A stretch of 7,426 nt of DNA from an uncultured Clostridia bacterium. Its GTDB lineage: Bacteria; Bacillota; Clostridia; Christensenellales; Borkfalkiaceae. The translations under genes were made by a program, and so were the position numbers. Under the pieces are notes generated by a model. That model saw only the letters and a program-made list of their open reading frames with translations, was not told the DNA's origin and did no database searches. Of this stretch, positions 1-5,974 are shown in pieces; position 1 is the first letter of the stretch; each line of letters starts with the position of its first letter. The stretch lies in contig CAMWQK010000035.1 of NCBI GenBank assembly GCA_947176445.1, positions 1-7,426 on the forward strand. Reading direction: 5' to 3'.

Positions 1-471
1 GCCGTCGCTGTCCTTCTCCGCCTCCGAGCCGTACGCAAGATAGCGCATCGTCGCCGAGGAATCCGCATCGATCCCGAGAATGGTCTCGATTTCCAGCCCG
101 CCGATGAGGTCGGTCGGACCGTCGATGAGGTCCTGAATGGTCGTGGGGGCTTTGCCGCCCTCCACCTGAGTAAACTTGCCCGTTGCGGAATTGACGGTAT
201 AATCGACGCCCTCTTTGCCGTAGCAGAGGGAGATCATCATTTTGTCGTTGTCGGGCGTAACGCCGAGCATGGTGCCGAGCTCCATGTCGTAGATAACGTC
301 CGTCGCCCTGTCGGTGAGAATGCCCACGGTGAGCGGATAATTTTCGGAAGTCGAACGGGAGACGATCTCGCCGTCTACGAGGTCATAGTCAACGCCCTCT
401 TTTCCGTAGCAGAGGGCGATCATCATGTCGTCGGATTCCGCGGTCACGCCGAGCACGCCGCCCAGCTCGAT
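1..471 (-). repeat. Tandem coding repeat, period 186-189 bases, at least 3 units
   Basis: This is the DNA behind the protein repeats of the unknown membrane protein. Unit 1 spans about 471-286 and unit 2 about 285-97. Unit 3 starts near 96 and runs off the edge. The best-conserved stretch is seen at 390-426 and again at 204-240, offset by exactly 186 bases (62 codons), with only a few mismatches over 37 bases. Unit 3 is diverged in both DNA and protein (LAYGSEAEKD in place of LCYGKEGVDY). Confidence 0.8.
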
Positions 472-1020
472 CTTCTGCACGACCTCTTCCTGAAAATAGG
501 TGCCGAGGTCGGAAAAGGGGGTCGCCATGAGACCGTCCACTTCGAGTTTGATGCCCGCGTCGCTAAGGATATCGGCAACGTTCTGCACCTGCGTCTTTAC
601 GAAGGGGGAATATTTTCCGATGGTGTTGAGAGAGAAGTTCTCCGTGTTCTTGATCTCGTCGATGACTTCCTGGAGAAGGTCGATGACGGACATCTCCGCA
701 TACGCCTCTTCGACGTACGCCGTATAGTCCAGGTTGACCGTCTCCATCACGTTCTTGACGGAGAATTTTTTGCCGACGAAATAGATCCCGCCGACGAGCC
801 CGCCCAGCCCCGCGATAATTCCGAAGAGGAAGGCGAGGGAAATCGCAAGCACGTTTCCGAAGAAGCTCTTGCGCTCATAGCGGACGCGCGTTTTCAGACG
901 CCCCTGCTTGATGAGGGCGTCCTCGATTTCGTTCTGCTGATCATTCTGGCGTTCTTCGAGGAGTTTTCTCTCCTTTTTCGTCAGTTCTTTCTGATTTTCG
1001 GTTTTATTTTTCTTTCCCAT
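1..1020 (-). CDS. Membrane-anchored protein with tandem ~62-residue repeats, unknown function (C-terminus outside window)
   Basis: I do not recognise this family. The frame is open for 340 codons from ATG at 1020 to the left edge. The ATG follows GAAGAGG by about 7 bases and a good promoter lies just upstream. Residues 1-51 are highly charged, rich in Lys, Glu and Gln, and probably cytoplasmic and helical. Residues 53-83 form one very hydrophobic, glycine-rich transmembrane segment followed by KK. With a basic N-terminus and no signal-peptidase site seen, a single-pass N-in topology is likely, leaving the large C-terminal part outside. From about residue 184 a unit repeats at 246 and 309; units 1 and 2 share the core CYGKEGVDY, and unit 3 is diverged. 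Each unit begins with a pattern like ELGxxLGV. The exported part is acidic (many Asp and Glu). A surface or envelope role is only an inference. Confidence 0.85.
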   Translation of the reverse strand, partial: MGKKNKTENQKELTKKERKLLEERQNDQQNEIEDALIKQGRLKTRVRYERKSFFGNVLAISLAFLFGIIAGLGGLVGGIYFVGKKFSVKNVMETVNLDYTAYVEEAYAEMSVIDLLQEVIDEIKNTENFSLNTIGKYSPFVKTQVQNVADILSDAGIKLEVDGLMATPFSDLGTYFQEEVVQKIELGGVLGVTAESDDMMIALCYGKEGVDYDLVDGEIVSRSTSENYPLTVGILTDRATDVIYDMELGTMLGVTPDNDKMMISLCYGKEGVDYTVNSATGKFTQVEGGKAPTTIQDLIDGPTDLIGGLEIETILGIDADSSATMRYLAYGSEAEKDSDG

Positions 1021-1037
1021 ATCTGAGCCTCTTCACA

Positions 1038-1066
1038 ATTATAATACAACTTGTGCAAAATTGCAA
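1038..1066 (-). promoter_or_regulatory. Promoter of the repeat membrane protein gene
   Basis: On the minus strand there is a -35 hexamer TTGCAA (1066-1061), a 17-base spacer, and a perfect -10 TATAAT (1043-1038). Transcription would begin near 1031, a short distance before the Shine-Dalgarno and the ATG at 1020. This gives the gene its own transcription, independent of the upstream rmuC. No clear terminator is seen between rmuC and this promoter, so read-through is also possible. Confidence 0.7.
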
Positions 1067-1115
1067 GCAATTCGCCCATATATTAAAATTTGGCAATCAA
1101 CGATCTTTCGCGGCG

Positions 1116-2255
1116 CTATTCCTCGTCGGGCGGGGGCAGCTCGCCGATCGCGCGGAAGGAATCGAGCTTTCTGCCGATGACGTTCGTGCGCTTTGCCGCG
1201 CTCTCGATGGAGTCCTGCGCCTCGCGGAGTTTTTTGCTCGTTTTATCGAGAAGATCGGAGAACTTCGCGAAATCGAGGCGAAAGGCTTCGAGCATCTGCC
1301 GAAGCTCTCCCGAACGCTTCTCGATCGCCGCCGTGCGGAAGCCCGTCTGCAACGTGGAGAGGAGCGCGCCGAAGTTAGTCGGCCCGCATACCATGACCCG
1401 CTTTGCGTGCAGATATTCGGCAAGCGCGGGCATTTTGAGGATCTCTGCATACAGCCCTTCGAGGGGGAGATACATAATGGCAAAGTCGGTGGTGACGGGC
1501 GGGAGAATATACTTTTTCGCAATCGACTCCGCCTGCGTTTTGACGGCGCGCTCCAAGTTTTTGCGCGCCTGTTCCACGCCCGCGCGGTCGCCGCGCTCGG
1601 AAGCGTCGCACAGTCTGTCGAATTCCTCTACGGGAAACTTACTGTCGATGGGAAGGTAGACGGTGTCCCCGTTCTTGGCGGGAAGGAGCACGGCGAAATC
1701 GACGAGGGTATTGTCGAGCGGGTTGAGCTTCACGCTCGCGCGGTACTGCTCGGGCGCGAGCATCTGTTCAAGGAGAGCGTTGAGCTGCGTCTCGCCCCAG
1801 GTGCCGCGCAGCTTGACGTTAGTGAACACGCGCTTGATATCGGAGACGCTCGATGAAAGGCTCTTCATCTCGCCCACGCTTTCGTACATCTTTTCGAGGC
1901 GCTCCGCAATGCGGGCGTAGCTTTCGGAGAGCTTGCCGTCGAGCGAGGAAGTGAGCTTGTCGTCCACCGTGCGGCGGATGCGCTCCAGATTGTGCGCGTT
2001 GGCGTCTACAATGTATTTGAGATCGTCCGCAAGCCGCGCCTGTATGTTGGCAAGCCGCTGCTCCGTCGTGCGGTTTAAGTTTTCCGTCGCCCGCGCGCAG
2101 TAGTCGGCGAGATTGTGCACCGAGTTGATTTTCTCTTCCAGGCGTCGGATATCGCCGTCGTTTCCGCCGCCTTTCTTTCGCAGTATGAGAAAGACGAGTA
2201 GCAGCAGATTGACGACCGCAAGAACGATGGTTAAAATTAACAGCGTGGTCTGCAT
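1116..2255 (-). CDS. rmuC: RmuC family DNA recombination protein
   Basis: The 379-residue product is a full-length RmuC-type protein. In E. coli, RmuC limits recombination at inverted repeats and is thought to contain a nuclease-like fold; its exact biochemistry is unsettled. Residues 3-26 form an N-terminal membrane anchor. Residues 36-145 are a long predicted coiled coil. Residues 147-310 hold the family core, with GTWGETQL (151-158), IDSKFP (203-208) and FAIMYLPLEGLYAE (258-271). A second helical segment covers 312-355 and the acidic tail ends PPPDEE. The ATG at 2255 is preceded by AGGAG five bases upstream. That site overlaps the cca stop codon (2267-2265), so rmuC is probably translated by coupling and shares the cca promoter. 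The length is slightly below the usual 400-500 residues, mainly from a shorter coiled coil and tail. Confidence 0.95.
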   Translation of the reverse strand: MQTTLLILTIVLAVVNLLLLVFLILRKKGGGNDGDIRRLEEKINSVHNLADYCARATENLNRTTEQRLANIQARLADDLKYIVDANAHNLERIRRTVDDKLTSSLDGKLSESYARIAERLEKMYESVGEMKSLSSSVSDIKRVFTNVKLRGTWGETQLNALLEQMLAPEQYRASVKLNPLDNTLVDFAVLLPAKNGDTVYLPIDSKFPVEEFDRLCDASERGDRAGVEQARKNLERAVKTQAESIAKKYILPPVTTDFAIMYLPLEGLYAEILKMPALAEYLHAKRVMVCGPTNFGALLSTLQTGFRTAAIEKRSGELRQMLEAFRLDFAKFSDLLDKTSKKLREAQDSIESAAKRTNVIGRKLDSFRAIGELPPPDEE

Positions 2256-2264
2256 TTTATCTCC

Positions 2265-3623
2265 TTATGCGTGTTTTTCGAGTTGTTTTTTCAGCCGTTT
2301 TAAGAGCGCGTCGCGATTGTTCCTCGTCCCGTCGAGCGCGCAGTACAAGAGCAGTTCGTTGAGCGTTGTTCCCACCTCGTATGGGGGAACGCCGAGGGCG
2401 AGAAGATCGTCTCCGCTTACCGCAAGCTGTCTGAGCGTGAAGGGCGCGCCTTCCTTTCTCATCTCCGTGTAAATGTTCTGCCATTTTGTGACGACGGGCG
2501 CGGGCGTAAGATCGTCCTTGCAGGCGGAGAAGTCCGCCTGTTTAAGCGCAAAGAGCTTGTCGAGAAGGGGATAGTTTTCCACGATCTCGCGGCGCACCTT
2601 CGTCTCGCGCATGAGATAGTTATAGTCGCGCATGTGCAGCGCAACGAGACGGCACGTCTCGTCGATGAGCTTCTTTGGAGCTTTGAGACGGGTGAGAATT
2701 TCCGCCGCAATGCGCGCTCCCTCTTCGGGGTGGGCGTGATAGTTTCCGTCCCGCACCATGCAGAAGGGTTTTCCCACGTCGTGCAAGAGCGCCGCAAAGC
2801 GAATCTCGGGCGGGGCATAGCGCACACAGCGCAGGGAGTGTTCTAATACGTCGTGATCGTGAAACGCCTTGGGCTGTTCCATGCCCTTGCCGAGCGCAAG
2901 CTCGGGCAGAATTTCTTTGAGAACGCCCGTCTTTTCCAATACCTTCAAGCCGTGGTAGAGCGCGTCCTTTATACCGTGCTTTAAGTCGGAGAGAAGAATG
3001 GCGTTCAGCTCCGCATAGACGCGCTCGGGCGCAATGTCGCGAATGAGCGCGCAGTGCTCCTTCGCTCCCGCCGTGCATTCGTCGTCGGGCGAAAAACCGA
3101 GCTCCGCCGCAAAGCGCGCGAGCCGCATGAGCCGCAGCCCGTCCTCGCCGAATACCTTGCGCGCAGGCGCAACGGTGCGTAAAATTTTGTTTTCGATATC
3201 CGCAATGCCGCCGAGCGGATCGACGAACTTATCTGCCCTGATATCGTAATACACGGCGTTTGCGCAGAAGTCGCGGCGGCGCGCGTCCACTTCGATGTCG
3301 TCCGTGAACGTGATCTCGGTGGGGGTGTGAACGCCGCGCACGTACTTATCCGAGCGGAAGCGCGTGAACTCATACTTTGCGCCCGCCTCGTCTTTCAACT
3401 TCACCGTGCCCGTGTTTTTGAAGACGGAGACGACCTCCATGCCGCACTGTTTTGCGGCGGAGACGACCTCCACCTCGGGCGCGGGGGAGGAGATGTCCCA
3501 GTCGGACGCGAGGGAGAGGGGGTAGCCGAGCAGGCAGTCGCGCACGCTCCCTCCTATGATATACAAGGAATGTTGACAGACGTCCGCCAATTTCATTAAA
3601 TTGTACGGTAAAAATTTCCGCAT
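2265..3623 (-). CDS. cca: CCA-adding tRNA nucleotidyltransferase with HD domain (class II)
   Basis: The 452-residue enzyme adds or repairs the 3' CCA end of tRNA using CTP and ATP. The class II nucleotidyltransferase motifs are in order: GGSVRD (24-29), the catalytic pair in DWDIS (D41, D43), RRRDFCANA (115-123) and EDGLR (160-164). The neck and body domains follow. An HD-type metal phosphohydrolase domain lies at about 255-335, with H262, HDVGK (281-285), HAHPEEG (296-302) and H330. All its metal ligands look intact. Poly(A) polymerases share this fold and cannot be fully excluded from motifs alone. The ATG at 3623 has GAGG four bases upstream. The next ATG, at residue 10, has no Shine-Dalgarno, so 3623 is preferred. 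This is the first gene of the cca-rmuC operon. Confidence 0.95.
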   Translation of the reverse strand: MRKFLPYNLMKLADVCQHSLYIIGGSVRDCLLGYPLSLASDWDISSPAPEVEVVSAAKQCGMEVVSVFKNTGTVKLKDEAGAKYEFTRFRSDKYVRGVHTPTEITFTDDIEVDARRRDFCANAVYYDIRADKFVDPLGGIADIENKILRTVAPARKVFGEDGLRLMRLARFAAELGFSPDDECTAGAKEHCALIRDIAPERVYAELNAILLSDLKHGIKDALYHGLKVLEKTGVLKEILPELALGKGMEQPKAFHDHDVLEHSLRCVRYAPPEIRFAALLHDVGKPFCMVRDGNYHAHPEEGARIAAEILTRLKAPKKLIDETCRLVALHMRDYNYLMRETKVRREIVENYPLLDKLFALKQADFSACKDDLTPAPVVTKWQNIYTEMRKEGAPFTLRQLAVSGDDLLALGVPPYEVGTTLNELLLYCALDGTRNNRDALLKRLKKQLEKHA

Positions 3624-3653
3624 AGCGCCTCGAAATAAAAATTGTATGAAATG

Positions 3654-3682
3654 AGTATAGCAGATTGGAAAAAAATTTGCAA
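3654..3682 (-). promoter_or_regulatory. Promoter of cca-rmuC, sharing its -35 with the divergent operon
   Basis: On the minus strand, TTGCAA (3682-3677) is followed by a 17-base spacer and then TATACT (3659-3654), one mismatch from consensus. The start site would be near 3647, giving a leader of about 24 bases before the cca ATG at 3623. The -35 hexamer is its own reverse complement and is also correctly placed for the plus-strand promoter. Confidence 0.6.
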
Positions 3683-3705
3683 TTCCTCGCGAAATGATAT
3701 ATAAT
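3677..3705 (+). promoter_or_regulatory. Promoter of the lipid kinase-phosphatase operon
   Basis: TTGCAA (3677-3682), a 17-base spacer and perfect TATAAT (3700-3705) form a strong sigma-A-type promoter. The start site is expected near 3712, leaving a leader of about 41 bases before the ATG at 3753. This also argues against the in-frame TTG at 3723, which would have almost no leader and no ribosome binding site. Confidence 0.75.
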
Positions 3706-3752
3706 GGAAATTACAAAATATATTGCTTCGCGCATTTTTTACCAAAGAAAAT

Positions 3753-4622
3753 ATGTTAAACGTCATCGGGAATCCAAAATCCTTTCGCGGGAAAGGAAAA
3801 AAATTGCTCAAAGAGGTTGCGGACGCGCTCTCGGCGCACGCGATCGAATACCGCGTATTCGAGACGGCGTACAAGGGGCAGGCAACGGAGTTTGCATACG
3901 AGCTCACCAAGGACGCGGGCGCGGATATCGTGATCGTCGGGGGAGACGGCACGCTCAACGAAGTGTTTGCGGGCATCGTGCACCCCGAGCGGTGCACGCT
4001 CGGGCTTATTCCCGCGGGTACGGGCAACGACTTTGCGGCAAGCGCGGGGATCCCGAACGGCATTGCCGCGCTCGACGCGATCATCGCGGGTAAGACGCAG
4101 TTTGTCGATTATATCGAATTTTCGGACGGGCGGCGGAGCATGAACATCACGGGGCTCGGAATGGATGTGGATATTCTGACGCGCTGTGAGAACATGAAGC
4201 ACTTCCACAAGAAGAGCAAATACTTTTTCAGTCTCATCGCCTCTCTCTTCAAGTATCGCGGAACGAAGGTGACGGTACGCGCGGAGGGGGAGACCATTTC
4301 CCGCAATATCTTAATTGCCGCGATCTGCAATGGGAAGCAGCTGGGCGGCGGCATTCCGCTCTGCCCGCCTGCGAAGATCGACGACGACAAGCTCGAACTC
4401 ATCGTGGTGGACTGTCCGAAGCGCATTAGGCTCCTCGGCGCGCTCATCAAGCTGATGAAGGGGAAGATCCTCGATCTGCCCTTTGCGCGGCGCATCACGT
4501 GCGAGACGGCTTCGATCATACCGGAAGTTCCCTGTTTTGCACAGTACGACGGGGAGCTCTTTGAAACAAACGCACTCAACGCCCGCGTTGTCAGCGGGGT
4601 ATTAAGACTGTACAGGGGTTAA
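3753..4622 (+). CDS. YegS/DagK/BmrU-type lipid kinase (diacylglycerol kinase family)
   Basis: The 289-residue protein is a soluble lipid kinase of the diacylglycerol/sphingosine kinase superfamily. The family phosphorylates a lipid such as diacylglycerol with ATP at the membrane face; in Gram-positives the DgkB-type enzyme recycles diacylglycerol from lipoteichoic acid synthesis. The nucleotide-binding signature GGDGTLNE is at 63-70 and PAGTGNDFA at 88-96. NGKQLGGG (193-200), with nearby acidic residues DDDKLE (210-215), and DGEL (266-269) mark the C-terminal domain. The frame extends upstream to a TTG at 3723, but the ATG at 3753 starts exactly where the family starts (MLNVIGNPKS). Its ribosome binding site is weak and A-rich. 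The actual lipid substrate cannot be told from sequence. One base separates its stop from the next gene, and AGGGG (4614-4618) inside its end serves as that gene's Shine-Dalgarno. Confidence 0.93.
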   Translation: MLNVIGNPKSFRGKGKKLLKEVADALSAHAIEYRVFETAYKGQATEFAYELTKDAGADIVIVGGDGTLNEVFAGIVHPERCTLGLIPAGTGNDFAASAGIPNGIAALDAIIAGKTQFVDYIEFSDGRRSMNITGLGMDVDILTRCENMKHFHKKSKYFFSLIASLFKYRGTKVTVRAEGETISRNILIAAICNGKQLGGGIPLCPPAKIDDDKLELIVVDCPKRIRLLGALIKLMKGKILDLPFARRITCETASIIPEVPCFAQYDGELFETNALNARVVSGVLRLYRG

Positions 4623-4623
4623 A

Positions 4624-5682
4624 ATGGCAAATCTTTTTAAGAACGTACTCAATAATTTACCGACGGCGGCGATCCTCGTCGATAAGAATTTTCGCGTACG
4701 TTACGCAAATAAGGCATTTTGCGATTATTTTCCCGATTCCAAGCCCAAGGGAACGCTCAAAGACGTGATCGCCTGCACCGAGTCCGCTACGTGTGGCACG
4801 GGCATCAAGTGCACCTATTGCGAGATCCGCAAGGTCTTTCTCAATGCGGCAAAGCACGGCGGGCTTGCCTTCCGCAATCTCATCGTAAAGAGCGGCGAGA
4901 GCGGAAACGTCGGCTTCCGCATCAAGATCAAGCCGCTGGGCAAGTACTATCTCGGCATTGTCGATAACGCGTACGAGATGGAGATCGCGCAGGAGATGCA
5001 CTCCGCGCAGAACATTCAGCAGCGCCTTCTCCCTGCGGCGAGCAAGGAGAGCGCCGTACCCTATTCGTTTATGTATATTCCCTGCCGCGAGATCGGCGGG
5101 GATCTTCCCGACGTGTACGAGGTCGGGGGTGATACGGTGGGCTTTTTGTCCGACGTCTCGGGAAAGGGCATCTCTGCGGGCATGCTCTCCGCATTCGTCA
5201 AGGCGGGCTGGGATCGCGAAGAGAGCTCGCCGGCGCGCGCGTTGCAGCGGCTCAATGCCAAATTTCAGGAGCTCAATCTCGACGAGCGCTCGTACGTGAC
5301 GGCGGCGGTCGTGCGTATCAATAAGGAGAAGCGGGAGCTCATCTATTCGGTGGCGGGGCACAACGCGCCCATTCTCCTGAAGAGCCGCATGAATATCGAC
5401 GAGATCGTCATGAATTCGCCGCCCATTTCAACCTGGATCCCCGACTTCGGGTATTCCGACCGTGCGATCGGTTATCGCGAGGGGGATATCCTCGTTCTCC
5501 TCACCGACGGCGTGACCGAGAGCAAGAACGAGAAGGGGGAGCAGTTCAGCTTGGAGCGCGTCGAGGGCGTGTTGCAGCATTCGGAGAACGCGGAACACTT
5601 CATCGAGCGGTTAAAGGCGGCACTCACGTCCTTCTGCGGCACGTTTAACGACGATATTACGGCAATGGCGTTTGATTTGTAA
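4624..5682 (+). CDS. PAS domain-containing PP2C (SpoIIE/RsbU-type) serine phosphatase with four-cysteine cluster
   Basis: The 352-residue protein has two modules. Residues 1-115 resemble a PAS sensor (LPTAAILVDKNFRVRYANKA is typical). Inserted in it are C51, C57, C63 and C66, spaced as for a metal or iron-sulfur site. A short helix (116-137, ending IQQRLLP) links to the phosphatase domain. There, GGD (158-160), LSDVSGKG (175-182), AGHNAPIL (244-251), LLTDGVTES (292-300) and NDD (342-344) keep the metal-binding aspartates, so it should be active. The usual aromatic after GGDL is a proline (P162). Family members dephosphorylate anti-anti-sigma factors to release a sigma factor or control other partner-switching; no such partner lies in this window. 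There is no transmembrane segment, so it should be cytoplasmic. It is translationally coupled to the lipid kinase. Confidence 0.9.
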   Translation: MANLFKNVLNNLPTAAILVDKNFRVRYANKAFCDYFPDSKPKGTLKDVIACTESATCGTGIKCTYCEIRKVFLNAAKHGGLAFRNLIVKSGESGNVGFRIKIKPLGKYYLGIVDNAYEMEIAQEMHSAQNIQQRLLPAASKESAVPYSFMYIPCREIGGDLPDVYEVGGDTVGFLSDVSGKGISAGMLSAFVKAGWDREESSPARALQRLNAKFQELNLDERSYVTAAVVRINKEKRELIYSVAGHNAPILLKSRMNIDEIVMNSPPISTWIPDFGYSDRAIGYREGDILVLLTDGVTESKNEKGEQFSLERVEGVLQHSENAEHFIERLKAALTSFCGTFNDDITAMAFDL

Positions 5683-5684
5683 GT

Positions 5685-5796
5685 TCACGAAATTCTTTTC
5701 CTTCCGCCTTGTCGCCGCATAGCGGCGAGAGCGCGCTCGCTCCACGGGCTGCGCTCGCGCGTGGAAGGCGGGTCATAATGAAAAGAATTTCCGTGA
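5685..5796. repeat. Inverted-repeat element with long complementary ends (REP/MITE-like or structured RNA)
   Basis: It begins three bases after the phosphatase stop codon. The ends TCACG + AAATTCTTTTC (5685-5700) pair with GAAAAGAATTT + CGTGA (5780-5796), giving 16 base pairs with a single bulged C (5791). Inside, CCGCCTT (5704-5710) can pair with AAGGCGG (5765-5771). TCGCCGC (5712-5718) pairs with GCGGCGA (5722-5728) around a 3-base loop. TCCACG (5741-5746) can pair with CGTGGA (5760-5765), partly in competition. The core is very GC-rich while the ends are AT-rich. No T-run follows on either strand, so it is not a standard intrinsic terminator. No clear target-site duplication is seen and no ORF is convincing. 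Confidence 0.65.
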
Positions 5797-5810
5797 GTTG
5801 CTGTTGTCGT

Positions 5811-5902
5811 GAAAGCGCTTTACGCGCGAAGTAAATTCGCGCTACGCTTTCCGTCATAAGTCGCTTTTCCCGTTCGGGAAAAGCGGAAAAGCGTGGTTTT
5901 CC
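5811..5902. repeat. Cluster of hairpins in the gene-free region
   Basis: Three adjacent inverted repeats are visible. The first has GAAAGCG (5811-5817) with CGCTTTC (5845-5851), enclosing GCGCGAA (5824-5830) with TTCGCGC (5836-5842). The second is a perfect 10-base-pair stem, CGCTTTTCCC (5862-5871) with GGGAAAAGCG (5876-5885), around a GTTC loop. The third is GGAAAA (5885-5890) with TTTTCC (5897-5902). The last two touch at 5885. None has a following T-run. They could be decayed palindromic repeats or parts of an untranslated RNA. I see nothing in 5903-5935. Confidence 0.5.
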
Positions 5903-5935
5903 TCGCGGTAAGTATTTTAGAAATAAGAACGTATG

Positions 5936-5973
5936 AAAAAACGACCTTCACGGTGTGCGTGAAGGTCGTTTTT
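5936..5973. terminator. Bidirectional intrinsic terminator between convergent genes
   Basis: ACGACCTTCACG (5941-5952) and CGTGAAGGTCGT (5958-5969) form a perfect 12-base-pair stem with a 5-base loop. An A-run precedes it (5936-5940) and a T-run follows (5970-5973), so it can work on both strands. It begins right after the regulator's stop codon (5977-5975) and would end that minus-strand transcript. It could also stop plus-strand transcription coming through the repeat region from the phosphatase. Confidence 0.9.
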
Positions 5974-5974
5974 A

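Noticed and set aside
500..727. 75-codon plus-strand ORF opposite the membrane protein
   Set aside because: The minus-strand frame is continuous through it, with a promoter, ribosome binding site, transmembrane segment and repeats. The plus ORF has none of these.
1053..1856. Long plus-strand ORF (267 codons) opposite rmuC, near a plus-direction promoter-like sequence
   Set aside because: It lies wholly or mostly antisense to a clear RmuC gene and resembles no family I know. Its ATG at 1053 is upstream of the start site (about 1096) that the promoter-like sequence would give. GC-rich codon use often leaves such open antisense frames.
3723..3752. Upstream TTG start for the lipid kinase, adding 10 residues
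   Set aside because: It has no Shine-Dalgarno, would sit only about 11 bases from the predicted transcription start, and the family N-terminus begins at the ATG at 3753.
4657..5361. 234-codon minus-strand ORF opposite the phosphatase
   Set aside because: It is antisense to a gene with an unbroken run of PP2C motifs, has no recognisable domain, and has no promoter.
5862..5885. Perfect 10-base-pair hairpin considered as the phosphatase operon terminator
   Set aside because: There is no run of T on either side, and a proper bidirectional terminator is present at 5936-5973.
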